Shown one piece after another: positions 10,839-21,232 of a stretch of 64,000 nucleotides of DNA (the first letter of the stretch is position 1; each line of letters opens with the position of its first letter). Below the pieces are notes generated by a model. It ran no database searches. It had not been told where the DNA came from and saw only the letters and a program-made list of their open reading frames with translations. This DNA is from Cladorrhinum sp. PSN259. Its lineage: Eukaryota > Ascomycota > Sordariomycetes > Sordariales > Podosporaceae. A program made the translations under genes and the position numbers. The stretch is taken from contig MU867081.1 in assembly GCA_033725935.1 (NCBI GenBank), forward strand, positions 310,001 to 374,000, written 5' to 3'.

Positions 10839-12224
10839 ATGGCACCGATTACACAACTCTCAACAGAGATATGGACTGTTATAACGACAGAGTTCTCACC
10901 CGCAGAGATATCTGTGCTGTGTCTCGTCTCCAAAGATGTGCGCAGGCAGGTGGAGCCACTCCTTTACAGGAACATCTGCATGACGTGGCAGAGAGACCGG
11001 CCACCCCCCATCCTCGAGCTCATACGAACCCTCGCACTTCGACACGAACTGTTTTCACATATACGGCGCCTCTCCTTATTAGGCAACGACCTATGCGGGT
11101 GCATGGACGAAAAATCCCTTGTGATACCCATCACCCACATTTCGCGCTCGCCTGAGTGGCCTACAATACTTGCTTTGCTGAAGCGAACAGAGCTGTCACC
11201 CGGCTTTCTGATGCAATGGAGAGAGAAGGTAGGATACGGCAACGTCGATGCAATTGTCGCTCTTCTGATCGCTCAACTCCACCGTCTCACGCACTTGCAT
11301 CTGGATCTAAACTTCACCAGGAAGCCTCTTATGGTTGGCACCATTATGTGGTTATCTGTCTGCGAGCGGGACAAGGGCTCGGACGCACTGCCAAAATTCG
11401 AGAGTCTCGTCCAAGTGCACCATATCAACACCCACGGCACCGACCGGAGCCCTCAGAGTCCTCAAAGCAATAACACCACCTATGTGCTGCCATTCTTTTT
11501 TCTGCCCAGAGTTCAGTTCCTCTCGCTTGGCATAGATAACCCGAAGACGTCGTTCGAGTGGCCGGCCGACGACCCACCTATCCAGTCAACGCTGACAACA
11601 CTGAAGCTCACCGGAATCAGGGAGGCGCACCTCGAACACATACTCTCGGCGTGCAAGGTGCTTAAATCTCTCAGCTGGGAGTGGAATTACACCTTTGGAG
11701 ATTCCAACGCTGCGAATACCCGAGTCATTGATCTCGACCAGATCACGGCCGCGTTGCTCCCGGTCCGGGAGACGCTCGTAGACTTGAAGATCACCGCATC
11801 GTGCAGTTGCAACGTCGACAACGAGTATCCGAACCTCGTTACAAAAGGCACGATGAACGACCTGAAGCTGTTCCCGAAACTAAAGCGACTAGAGGCGCCT
11901 GTCCTGTTCTTGACGAGATTCGCTTGCGACACGCACTTTGAGAACGTAATCCCGCCATCAGTCGAAAAACTAGTGATTAATTACGATTTGTTCCTGCAAG
12001 GAGACTTCGAGTCTTTGGGTGACGAGCCCGTTTTGGAGAAACTGTTGCTCTGGACTCGGAAACTTCCCGATTGCGCACCAAACCTTGATAGGATATTGTT
12101 ATTTGTCAAGAGTTTGGAGGACCCCGATGGGGGGACTTGGAGGCAGGACCTGAGAGATGCTTGTCACCGGTTAGGCATTGACCTTGCAATTAATCCCGTG
12201 CCTAGTAACCATAGTGGGGGTTGA
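10839..12224 (+). CDS. F-box-like domain protein
   Basis: 461 aa, intronless. The ATG at 10839 opens ITQLSTEIWTVITTEFSPAE, followed by ISVLCLVSKDVRRQVEPLLYR. This is an F-box-like helix set of the kind that binds Skp1 in SCF ubiquitin ligases. The rest has leucine-rich stretches (for example STLTTLKLTGIREAHLEHIL and ACKVLKSLSW) typical of the irregular LRR-like C-termini of fungal F-box proteins, which choose the substrate. The frame opens upstream of the ATG but only with a TTG. The target is unknown. Confidence 0.7.
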   Translation: MAPITQLSTEIWTVITTEFSPAEISVLCLVSKDVRRQVEPLLYRNICMTWQRDRPPPILELIRTLALRHELFSHIRRLSLLGNDLCGCMDEKSLVIPITHISRSPEWPTILALLKRTELSPGFLMQWREKVGYGNVDAIVALLIAQLHRLTHLHLDLNFTRKPLMVGTIMWLSVCERDKGSDALPKFESLVQVHHINTHGTDRSPQSPQSNNTTYVLPFFFLPRVQFLSLGIDNPKTSFEWPADDPPIQSTLTTLKLTGIREAHLEHILSACKVLKSLSWEWNYTFGDSNAANTRVIDLDQITAALLPVRETLVDLKITASCSCNVDNEYPNLVTKGTMNDLKLFPKLKRLEAPVLFLTRFACDTHFENVIPPSVEKLVINYDLFLQGDFESLGDEPVLEKLLLWTRKLPDCAPNLDRILLFVKSLEDPDGGTWRQDLRDACHRLGIDLAINPVPSNHSGG

Positions 12225-12420
12225 CTTGGGAGCAGTGTCTTCGGGCGACTTTATGTATGTGTACATCGAAATCGAAGGGTATTCTTTGTAGTGCGGGCCC
12301 ATGTAAGTGGAGGCTTACAATTACAAAATGATTTGCTCATCTAAGACTTCGAAATATGAGTTACTAATCCATAGTGTTTAAACTAGCACAACTTGTGAGT
12401 GTCCCACTCAAGTAGCGAAT

Positions 12421-14810
12421 CTAGACCTCAGGCTGCTGCTGCTCTGGCTTTGTCTCTTTCTTCAATCTGAGCCTTTGCCGCAGTCCCCTGACACGTCTTT
12501 TGATACCCAAATCCCTACCTACATGATTGTGCCCCTTCTTTATCTTCTTGTCCTTGCTCTCCGACCCCCGTTTACGATTCTTTGATCCCGGGAACCAGTC
12601 CCTCAATTTCGCTGGGGATGCGAGTACGGCTCTGACTTGTTCAGCACTAGACAGCACCAGTATGATAGCCAGAATATAGGTTGCCCCCGAAACAGCAGCG
12701 AAGACTATCCAGAACTGTGTCCGTGATGCGGATATGTTGTCTTCGTTGACGAAGAGATCCATCCCATAGAAGGTCTGATGCAGTTAGTCAGTTTAACGGC
12801 GCTTCGGGGCATATGGATACGGTAAATAAATGTGATTGAAGCAGTGAATGGTGAACTATAGACACGGGGCATGACACCTACCGCAACGAATGTTGGTGGG
12901 AGATAGAGAATGGTCACGACAGTGAACACCAATAGGAACTGGTTGATTTGTGTGCCTCTAACAGCCTCACGGACGGATTGGGCGTTGAAGAGCTGACGAG
13001 TATACTGTCAGCTCTTGATTGATGTTTTTTAGTGGACAATGCAGTCAAGAAAGAAGCTCACCCCATCTCGCAAGCTCTCAATCAGTCGTGTTTTGCGCGA
13101 AATTATACCGATGAGTTCTTTGACTGTGTTCTCGTGCTTTTGGGAAACAACCTTCCAATTTTGTTGGATAATCCCAATTTCATTCCCGACATTATAGGTG
13201 AAAAGCATCTCTTGATATTCTATCTCCTTCAATTGGGTCGACATGCTTTGACGAAGGGATTCAACATCGGCTGCAGTTTGTTCGATGTAGTCGTTGAACT
13301 GCCTTAGAAGTTGGAGGAGGCTGAAGTAGAACTCGGAACGCGTGAGTTGGTAATCGTCGTACATGAGCTTCTGACGGTGCTTTTCGAGCAGATAATCACC
13401 CATCTGTCCATGAAATATGAATTAGTCTCAATAACCCAAGAAATTGCAGGATTACCTTCCTGAACACTGAGCAGCTCATCCACAGAGCGGAGGGTCTCCC
13501 TCCAGTCCGATTCCCATCCGTTTAGTTCATCCAATATTGCATACTGGAAGTAAGCGAATCCTGCAAACACATTGCAGGGCCTCAAGCCAGCCAGGCTGAG
13601 TGCCAAGTTGTAAGACATGCTGGGACCCCCGAAAGGGTGAGAGTTGTCTGATAGGTTCACAAAAACGAAAGCCCCAGGGTTTAGTTGTTCGAATTCAATA
13701 GTCAGAGCCAGCGAGATCCTCCGTTCCGTAAACATCTTACATTGATTCCCAAATGACAGCGTTCCTGACTCTCGTTCGCATAGTATACCTGACAACTCTC
13801 TTTCAAAGTCCAAGTGATTATGCTGTCGAGTCACAATGGACATTATGTGGAAGTGGGAGTTTGCAGTGCCGGGCGACGCATCGCACCAGTCGCGGGTTCT
13901 CAGTGATCTCCAAGGGGCGGCATACTTAGCGAAGTAGACACGAGGGCACATAAAAGGGTGAATCCTGTCCCGCATATTTGAGCTATACCAGATGTGTTCG
14001 TTGTGTTCGCAATATGTGCTATCGTGGCCTATCAAATCGAACAAAAGTGAGATGTCTTCGAATGACAGGAGCGTATGTCCGTCTCTTGTGCGGATAGCTC
14101 CGGAGACGCTGTACTTTCTAATCAGCAAGCATTCGTGGGGTTTTGATTTGATACAACAAAGATTTCGCACCAAATTGTTCCGCGCCGAGTCGGTCGGTGT
14201 GACTGGGGGAGTACACATTTGGCGATCAGTATGGCTCGGACACAACTGGGACGGATGGGATACTCACCCCAATCAATGCTGAGCCATTCGACCTGATAGT
14301 TAGCCGCTCTGGGTCGGTCCAGGTGTCTCTAACCAAGTCCACTGTATTTAACTGCCCAGAGGTTTCAAATGTGACACCAATATAGTCCGATATGGTCAGT
14401 GGTGGCACTTGGTTTGGCCAGCAATGTGATATACGAGCCTGCAGCTCATCGGGCGTTGAAAGAGCTGGCGGTGGGAAAATTTTGAGGGGGTTATCAGGGT
14501 AAGTAAAACCCAAACACCTCAGGAAGTCCTGTTTGCGCTGTATCAGGTGAGGGACAGTGGCTTGAATGCGTTGCCACAACTCTGAACTCTCGGAATCCGA
14601 GTCGTACTCGTACCCGTACTCCCACACAGGAGACTCGGGCTGTTTTCCGTCCTTGACATCGCGACTTCTTGATTTTGCCTCAGTTTCGGTGACTGAAGTC
14701 ACCGTAACGTGTTGCAAAACGCCGATGAGTTGGTTAATGGCAGCGAGAAGCTCGGTCGTTGTGCCCCCCTGGGATGGTGGTGGAGTTACTGGAAGACTTG
14801 AAGAGGCCAT
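12421..14810 (-). CDS. CorA-like Mg2+/metal transporter, with two apparent frame breaks
   Basis: Integral membrane protein of the fungal CorA-like family. Five exons: 14810-14268, 14202-13456, 13403-13062, 12992-12882 and 12774-12421 (2097 nt in all, a multiple of three). The C-terminus has the CorA layout: a long helix, TM1 FLLVFTVVTILYLPPTFVA, then YGMD where classical CorA has GMN, then TM2 FWIVFAAVSGATYILAIILVL and a basic tail. Intron phases agree for exons 1 and 3-5. In exon 2, however, the family-like reading WCEIFVVSNQNPTNAC runs into TGA at 14124-14122 and continues one base out of frame as LLIRKYSVSG. A second opposite shift is needed near 13470 to enter exon 3. So either the gene is broken or the sequence has two indel errors. 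Confidence 0.7.
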
Positions 14811-15543
14811 TTCGTGTTCTCAAATGTGCTATGGCGTGAGGGTCAGAACAGTGACTAAGAAGGGAAAGATGAAACGATCTCGAGAGTCTGGAAATTGGAG
14901 GCGTTTAGGCAGCAACCCCGCGTCTGATTGCTGTGGCGGAAAGAGCGTACGGTGATTGGTGATTGACCTGTCCGAAGACGCAATGACCTGATTATCTGGA
15001 AGACTGTGTAAAGTGACTTAAATACTTTTGAATATCAACATTGAAGTCGTAGTGTGATTTGTAGTAGGTTGGAGATACGGGGGTGGAAGAAATCGAAAAG
15101 ATTCGAAAAGAAAAGCTAATCAAGAGGGGAAAGTCCGGGAAGCAGGGATCTTGTTGAAATAGTCTTACCGTTAAAGTTTGGAGGAATGGAAACCCATATT
15201 GAAAACTAGGTGGTCTTTGAGAAATAACGATGTGGTTTTGTGAGCTCCGAGCAAGTGGGTACATATCTTTACCCGATTGCCCATGAGATTTGTCTAACGT
15301 CATCCATCAACGACCTAAAAGATACATGTACTCACCGATAAAAAACCTCAGTTACTTGATCAAGGTTGCACGGTATATCCCGTAGTTGGGTGGGAAATGA
15401 CTATAAATAAAATGACTGCTTCCCTGACATGTACTCTGTCACTTTCACACCGATCCTGAGACTATTCCTCAACATCGCCAACAGTGTTCTAAGAATACCA
15501 TTACCATCAGCGCTAATCACGCGCAGCTCACAATAACTACAAC
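14811..15543. other. Intergenic region before the zinc-finger trio
   Basis: No supportable gene; a 103-residue minus-strand frame has no family-like features. The right end carries the TATA box of the first zinc-finger gene. Confidence 0.4.
15402..15409 (+). promoter_or_regulatory. TATA box of zinc-finger copy 1
   Basis: TATAAATA about 140 bases before the ATG at 15544. The other two family members have a TATA box in a similar place. Confidence 0.55.
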
Positions 15544-15777
15544 ATGGATATTCGTTTCTCAGACAACGACATTGGGACTCATCACAGTCGCCGTTCGGGC
15601 CATGATGTTGTTCACTGCGGCACACCTGCAGCTACCTCTGGCAGTCTCGTCGACTCCCTAGACTACGACAGAGCATTGACTGGACCCGCAAAGCCGTGGG
15701 AGTGCTCCTTGTGCGGAAGGAAATTTAAAATCCCATGGTTCCTTGTCTGTCACATGTGGACCTGTATTAATTACTGA
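15544..15777 (+). CDS. Small single C2HC zinc-finger protein, copy 1
   Basis: 77 aa, intronless. The N-terminal 50 residues are unstructured and unlike the other copies. The last 27 carry one finger, C-SL-C-GRKF-..-H-MWT-C. The spacing is C-x2-C-x12-H-x3-C, with the classical hydrophobic positions (F four after the second Cys, L three before His), so the fold should be that of a classical C2H2 finger with Cys as last ligand. The signature CGRxF..P.....HMW is shared with the two genes downstream. No nuclear signal or second finger. Function unknown; DNA, RNA or protein binding are all possible. Confidence 0.65.
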   Translation: MDIRFSDNDIGTHHSRRSGHDVVHCGTPAATSGSLVDSLDYDRALTGPAKPWECSLCGRKFKIPWFLVCHMWTCINY

Positions 15778-16069
15778 GCGTGCGAGTCTAGCACTAGCAT
15801 ATTACAGAGCGGTATAATGCCTAGTTGCTGAAACTGGCAGCATACTAGTACGATATGACCTAATTTTAGGGGCTGGGATTGAAGGGGTGAAGAGTGATAA
15901 TAACGGATGTGAGGTTACCAGTGGGTCTGAGATACTAGGTGCCAGGCCAGTTTGTAAACATCACAAGTTAAAAGAGACAGATCAGTCGACCGTAATGAGT
16001 AATTCTTCTTTTGCAGTTACGCATGACATGCATGTAGATGCTTTAGATGTCACTACGTTTAATCAAAGA

Positions 16070-16077
16070 TATAAAAT
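16070..16077 (+). promoter_or_regulatory. TATA box of zinc-finger copy 2
   Basis: TATAAAAT about 140 bases before the ATG at 16215, matching the position in copy 1. Confidence 0.5.
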
Positions 16078-16214
16078 ACCTACGTCACCTATGAAGACCC
16101 CGAGGGGCAAACTGTGCAATTATCAAAATTCCCTTGCTTATTCCCCACACTACAACCAACAATTTGTCATTATCACCAAAACAGCACAACTCACACCCGC
16201 ATCCAAACACAGCT

Positions 16215-16478
16215 ATGCCAAGAACTTCTGGAATCGCCGCCGCAGACGACGACAACTCCAAGTCCACCGAGCCCGTCATCAACTCCAGCACCGAAACCAC
16301 CACAACCGACACGTCACGCCACAAGGACAATGCCCGTCCGACATCCAAGAAGGGATACTGTGTCTGCGACATGTGTGGGAAGAGACACGAATTTGAATGA
16401 CCGCTTGTTCGGCACATGTGGTGGGAGTGTGAACACGCGTCTCTGCATATTGAGGCTGAGGGCAGAATAATTCCATGA
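16215..16478 (+). pseudogene. Small C2HC zinc-finger protein, copy 2, with in-frame TGA
   Basis: The ATG at 16215 opens a Ser/Thr/Asp-rich arm followed by a finger that begins C-DM-C-GKRHEFE. TGA at 16398-16400 interrupts it. The same frame then continues PLVRHMWWEC to a stop at 16478. With the stop read as an amino acid the product has 87 residues and the finger spacing C-x2-C-x12-H-x4-C is that of copy 3. The stop falls at finger position 12, which is Arg in copy 3 and Trp in copy 1. CGA to TGA is the simplest origin. As it stands the gene makes a 61-residue half finger. Nonsense-mutated paralogue is the likely reading; recoding is possible but unproven. Confidence 0.6.
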
Positions 16479-16708
16479 TATGGGACGGCTATTTGGATGG
16501 GGCGACAAAGAGAATGAAGTAGTACGAATTGTATGGAAGATGGAGATTGTGGTGTTGAACACGTAACGTCACATGATAGAGAAGGAGGGGTGTTTTTTGA
16601 TCTGGTCGATTTCGATATTACTAGGTATTATTAAGTCATAAATTACTTTGAGGTGTGCACAACCCATGACGTGTGGTTTGAGTCGTTCACTGTTATAAAG
16701 TAAGGGTC

Positions 16709-16716
16709 TATATAAA
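16709..16716 (+). promoter_or_regulatory. TATA box of zinc-finger copy 3
   Basis: TATATAAA about 110 bases before the ATG at 16822; a weaker TTATAAAG lies at 16693. Confidence 0.5.
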
Positions 16717-16821
16717 CCACTATTTGACTTTGCGATTGCCCCTTGTCCTCACGCCTTCTTTATCAACTACCTCCAAACCAAACACCAAAACAATATCTTT
16801 TCCCGGTCCTCATTACAAACA

Positions 16822-17070
16822 ATGGCCACCCTTTTTTCAAACATCCTCAGCAATGATAATCATCTAGAAGCCGATAATCCTGCTCCTGTCGACGCTCAAG
16901 ACGAGGGGGATAATAAACAAGGAAGACCCAGAAGGAGCATTTGGTGCGTCATCTGCGGGAGGGGGTTTTGGTATCCTAGGCACTACTTCTTCCACATGTG
17001 GTTTCAGTGTCCGAATTATAGCGCAAGTATGCCGGTGGGGAATGACGAGGACCCTGTGAACCTTCAGTGA
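16822..17070 (+). CDS. Small single C2HC zinc-finger protein, copy 3
   Basis: 82 aa, intronless, clear TATA box and a CA-rich leader. An acidic N-terminal arm (LEADNPAPVDAQDEGDN) and a short basic patch (GRPRRSIW) precede the finger C-VI-C-GRGFWYPRHYFF-H-MWFQ-C. This is C-x2-C-x12-H-x4-C with F at the classical core position. It has the same CGRxF..P.....HMW signature as copies 1 and 2. A short acidic tail follows. I do not recognise the family. It is the best preserved member of the trio. Confidence 0.68.
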   Translation: MATLFSNILSNDNHLEADNPAPVDAQDEGDNKQGRPRRSIWCVICGRGFWYPRHYFFHMWFQCPNYSASMPVGNDEDPVNLQ

Positions 17071-17394
17071 AGGATCTCGATTCAAGAATGACTCTGAGGA
17101 CGTGCAGAGAGTGAAAGAGGAATGGCTGCTAGGATGTTCATAATACCTATAGAATCCGTCTTTACATGTAGATAAGGTATGCACGGGCATAACAGATATC
17201 AGTTATGATCGTCTGTAACTCAGAATAACATGTCTTTGTTTTATTACTGACTTTCAAACCTGTTCCAAAATTCCCGTGAAGGCATTTCCGGCTCCCTGTC
17301 TATGCATATCCGCCTTTCCAGGCTGAATATCTTACCTTCTTCCACTGCCACTTGATCATTTTCTTCAACTTTATCTTGCCCTACCTACTCAGGC
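17071..17394. other. Intergenic region
   Basis: 3' flanks of two convergent genes; nothing else seen. Confidence 0.4.
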
Positions 17395-17818
17395 TCACTT
17401 CTTCTGAATATAAATAGTCCTTAGCTCTCCGTTCTTCCGCTGGGCCTCGTACTCACCCCACAGCTCGGTCGAGCTCAAGTCAAGGTGCCAGATCCACTCG
17501 AATTTGTCGGACGCTATGTCCTTAGCGGTCGCATCCTGTTTGTTCCAGACAATGTAGCCGGAGAGGGTATCGTCGTCTTTGAGCTGGCCTATTACCCATT
17601 GGTCGGGCGTGGAGCTATCTACTGGTCTCGAAGGAAGGGTGATTTCGTGGAGTTTATCTGTTTGTAGGAGTTAGACTTGGAATTCTGGCGAAGACTACCT
17701 ACTAGCTGGATAGTGTGCGTCTACCCATGTCTCGGAGCTCGTGTCTCCTCACGAATTGTGTGCAGCCGAGTATTTTGCCGACGCGCTTCTTGTAGATGCA
17801 AATCGGAGCGTTTGCCAT
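17395..17818 (-). CDS. Small orphan protein, 118 aa
   Basis: Two exons, 17818-17725 and 17657-17395, joined across a 67-nt intron with donor GTAGAC, branch site CTAAC and acceptor CAG; the phases fit exactly. Exon 1 encodes MANAPICIYKKRVGKILGCT and exon 2 a soluble, aromatic-rich segment with DQWVIGQLKDDDTLSGYIVW and FEWIWHLDLSSTELWGEYEA. Neither exon alone makes a long open frame, so the gene is easily missed. No signal peptide, membrane segment or known motif. The strong Trp/Tyr pattern and clean splice signals argue for a real gene; function unknown. Confidence 0.55.
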
Positions 17819-18639
17819 GGCTTGATAAGTAACAAGATCTTGTGCAATGATATGTGATTTGTATGCTTGTTGAGGTCGCGATAGTTTATAGTGTTGAGAA
17901 TGTGAAGCTTGACTGAAGAGTGAACTCTGTTGGCACCCGGGGGCAGCTAGAATCTTATACCTGTAATAAATATTGAATAACCGGTAATACAAGAATCGAG
18001 TTAGAGACTTTTGCTGCCATACGAAGGTCAACATGACTGTTCGTGCACCTGTGTTCTAATTACACCAAGAATCGGATCAGGCATCGATGACTTGGCAAAG
18101 GACACACAAAACTAGTGCCATTCTCGTATTCATACCTTCTTTCCATAAGGTGGCCGAGACGAAAAAGAGATCATGTTGAATTACCTCCATCTATCCTATC
18201 TGACTCTGTCACGGTGTCTCTCCATCTCACCTCTCTATTTCCTCCTCCTTATATCTCTATCTCATTCCATCTCTCTTTCTCTCTCCGCCACCCCCTCACT
18301 AGGAATCCTGAGGTTCTGGCTCTAAATCCTTGTGAACATAACACAGTCTGTGGCACCCCGTTCCCCCGTTAGACTTTAGCTTTACCAGTAATATTACTAA
18401 GCTTTATATTAACTATAAACTCGAAACCTTTAGGTTCCAGACTTAATAATGCCTCTTTAACGGGCTGGACGTGGACTTGCATAACTATATCATTCCATCT
18501 AAAGCAAAAAACGCTGATATCGCCCCTCGTTTTTATTGTAAAGAGAACCGCAGCTGAATAGGAATTTCCCATAAGTGGCAGTTCAATTTTCGTAGTACTT
18601 GTAACGGAAGCTAGCCAGCCACTTTTCCAAATAAATGTC
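17819..18639. other. Intergenic, AT-rich with a pyrimidine tract
   Basis: Bases 18210-18300 are a CT-rich tract (tctctc/cctcc words). Bases 18365-18560 are AT-rich without genes. Confidence 0.4.
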
Positions 18640-19432
18640 CTAGTCTCGGCTACGCAACTCTTCTTGCTTTTTCTTCCAATAGTCTTGAAATTCGTCCCTG
18701 ATATCTAACCTTTAGCGACTGGAAATAATTTAAGTGTAACCGAAGAACTCACCCCTCATCACTGCACCAGCCCTTATGGAAAGTCAATTTCTTTGAATAT
18801 TCCGCCCACTGGGTACTTTCGTCGCTGTCAATCGCGCCATGTTTTTCGGGCGCATGTTCGCATCTGTGGCGATACCGGGTTCCTTCGTGGGCTTCAAGTC
18901 GTAACATGCACGGGCAAGCCCAGCTGTGCGTAGTAGTTGTTTTCACTTTCACCAGTTGTGCGCTAGCATTACTGCTCCAGCTTTGCGCTGGGCTTTCCCA
19001 TATATATTTCCAGACGCTAGTATGCTCAACACATTTCAAGTAGAGCTCATCCCTGAGCCATGCCTCAAGCATGCGGATCTGGTAATACTTGGCCTCGGGG
19101 AGAAGATTGATGTAGAGTCCAATGTTGTGGTCGCCGGTTTTTTCGTCAAACACTAGGGGAAAGACCCCCCGCCGCAGATAGCGGATGATGTGAGCAAAGA
19201 TAGCAGGATCTGCATCGATAAAAATAGAGCCATTGGCGTTCGTGGAAACATTCCACCTGCCGGAGAGCAATGCTGCGAAGAAATCACTCCTGTCAACCAG
19301 GGTGCCGATAGTGGTGATAAATTCTTGGCCGCCAACGTTCAAGACAACTTCATCGGTCGAACACATATTTGACTGCCCATCCTTGCTGCTCTCGTCTAGC
19401 TGGATCGTCGAGTTGGAGGTTACGGAAGCCAT
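18640..19432 (-). CDS. BTB/POZ (T1/KCTD-type) domain protein
   Basis: 245 aa from exons 19432-18753 and 18697-18640. The start MASVTSNSTIQ is chosen because the open upstream extension adds nothing conserved. Residues about 25-120 form a BTB/T1 fold: EVVLNVGGQEFITTIGTLVDRSDFFAAL, then GSIFIDADPAIFAHIIRYLRRGVFP and LLPEAKYYQIRMLEAWL. These match KCTD-type tetramerisation domains, which often recruit substrates to Cul3 ligases. A strong donor (GGTGAGTT) at the apparent stop and a matching acceptor extend the protein to end in DEFQDYWKKKQEELRSRD. The middle has a Cys/His-rich patch (SWACPCMLRLEAHEGTRYRH). Confidence 0.82.
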
Positions 19433-19812
19433 ATCTCGATTTGCGACATAAATGTAGTGTAGCAAAAGGTTGGCGAGTGTTGGGTACTGATCGAAATTCA
19501 GAGAGTAGTGTCGAGTTATTGCGGGGCAAGTGCAGTTAAGATAAATTTGAGCATGGTACCCCTCCTTGCCCTCGAAAGCAAGTCATATTAAATTCGCCTT
19601 CTTCTGTCATCCTGACGAGGGCAAAACCAACACACAGAAAATCATTATATTTATTAATATAGCTATTTCGTCCAACAGTATCTAAATTCGATCGATCTCA
19701 GTCGATCAGGCGGGCAAGTACTCATACAAGTATAAATTATTGCAACCTGCACCGGGAGTGGATACAGACTGGCATCCCCGTAGCGAGGGCACCAGGGCGA
19801 TTAACCTCGAGG
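19433..19812. other. Intergenic region
   Basis: Promoter of the BTB gene (minus) and unassigned AT-rich DNA; no genes seen. Confidence 0.35.
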
Positions 19813-20022
19813 AAGACCAAGCTTGGGGATGATCATCCAGATACGGTGACGAGCATTGGCAACCCAGCGTCGACATACAGGAACCAGGGCCGGTGGGAGG
19901 AGGCTGAGAAGCTGGAGGTGCAGGTGATAGAGACGAGCAAGACCAAGCTTGGGGCCGATCATGCAGATACGCTGACGAGTATGAATAGCCTCGCTTTTAC
20001 TTGGAAAAGCCAAGGTCGACCT
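19813..20022 (+). pseudogene. TPR-repeat relic of an NLR
   Basis: An isolated frame reads KTKLGDDHPDTVTSIGNPAS, then YRNQGRWEEAEKLEVQVIET and SKTKLGADHADTLTSMNSLA. That is about one and a half 42-residue repeats of the kinesin-light-chain-like type used as sensors by fungal NLRs. No start, no NB domain and no further repeats are present. The second repeat decays after KSQGRP. The sequence is of a different TPR subtype from the intact NLR at 2.6 kb (QGRWEEAEKL instead of QGKYEEAEQ), so it is not a local copy of that gene. Confidence 0.7.
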
Positions 20023-20411
20023 ATCACGTCAAACAGTTCTTGGAAGGTGGAGCCAAAGTGCAATCGGCATCCATGAGCCGACTGCAATAGAAAAGGCCGA
20101 GGGCAGTGGTGGCGGCTAGTTGTGCCGACAAGGCGGGAACGCCCAATCTCGTATGTCATGCCAAAGTGGTGATGTCAATACAGTTTAAAATGTCTTGGCG
20201 CCGTCAGAGAACCAAGCAAATGTTTGGTACTCCCCTGAAACCTGGCTTTTGACATAATTATTGAAACCGGGGCAATTGCCATACCTTCAACGTTAGTGGC
20301 TATAAACACCACTACTTGTCGCAATCGTTTCTGAAATTGCAATCGTACTCGCCAACAATCTCACATTAACTCCAACTCGCCGTTCACCACACTACACAAA
20401 TTTGCATCGCC
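20023..20411. other. Promoter region of the MARVEL-like gene
   Basis: No coding signal. A TATA-like ctataaacac lies at about 20299, about 110 bases before the next start codon. Confidence 0.35.
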
Positions 20412-21232
20412 ATGGTACGTCGCCGTGACCACGACATGGCCAACACAATGGCCCACACCGATCGCAGAGAGCCCCAAACCGGTCTCCTAACTCGCTGGGT
20501 CCCGGAAAGACTCAAACACTCCTTCCTCTACCGCTGGTTCTTACGCCTCATCCGCGTCCTCCAGCTCGGTTCCGCCGCGGCCTCCCTCGCAATATTTTCC
20601 TCCCGAGTCTACAAAGTCTACCGCCTCGTCAACTCCATCAAAACCCGCCGCGGTATCAACAGCTCCATGGGCGCCGTCGAGGGTATCCTCGCTGCTGCTG
20701 TCCTGTACACCCTCCTGGCCACCCTGATGTCTTTGTCGCTCAAGGGTCGCGGGCCCAGCTGGCTCCGCTGGCTTTGGGTGTTACTGGATCTTGCATTTGT
20801 GGGGGCCTTTATTGCCGTTGCCGTGTTGACAAGGCCGGCTGGGGGCCACGCGGGACCGAAACATTGCTATGGGAATCGGGATGCGACTAGTTCAGCGAAC
20901 ATCGCCGGTGATGTCTCGGTAGATGATAGCTGTGATTTGCCTTGGGGGACGTTTGCATTGGCTATTGCTTCTACGTGAGTACCTAACCGTCACGGGTGGG
21001 CGGATTGAAGGAGGGTAACTGCTAACATGATCTGGACAGGATTCTTCACGCCATTACCGCCGCTTTCCACGAGGTTAATCGTCGCTACAAGGATCATCGC
21101 TATAGTAAGGGAACTGAGGCGGGCATGGTCAACGATTATGGAACTGCAGTGCCGCATTCGCATGGAAACGGAGCGCCAACGGCGTACCGTAATGGGACAA
21201 CGGCGACAAATGGCAATCAAGTCACGATGTGA
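20412..21232 (+). CDS. MARVEL-like four-helix membrane protein
   Basis: 251 aa from exons 20412-20974 and 21040-21232. The intron has GTGAGT, branch CTAAC and CAG. Four hydrophobic segments: RVLQLGSAAASLAIF, EGILAAAVLYTLLATLMSL, LWVLLDLAFVGAFIAVAVL, and WGTFALAIASTILHAITAAF; the last one spans the splice junction. This layout and the Arg-rich cytosolic N-terminus fit MARVEL-domain proteins of fungal plasma membranes. The tail after TM4 is Gly/Asn/Thr-rich. Role is unknown; family members act in membrane apposition and trafficking. Confidence 0.75.

Noticed and set aside
16215..16478. Selenocysteine reading of the TGA in zinc-finger copy 2
   Set aside because: Ascomycete fungi lack the Sec machinery; a nonsense mutation is simpler.
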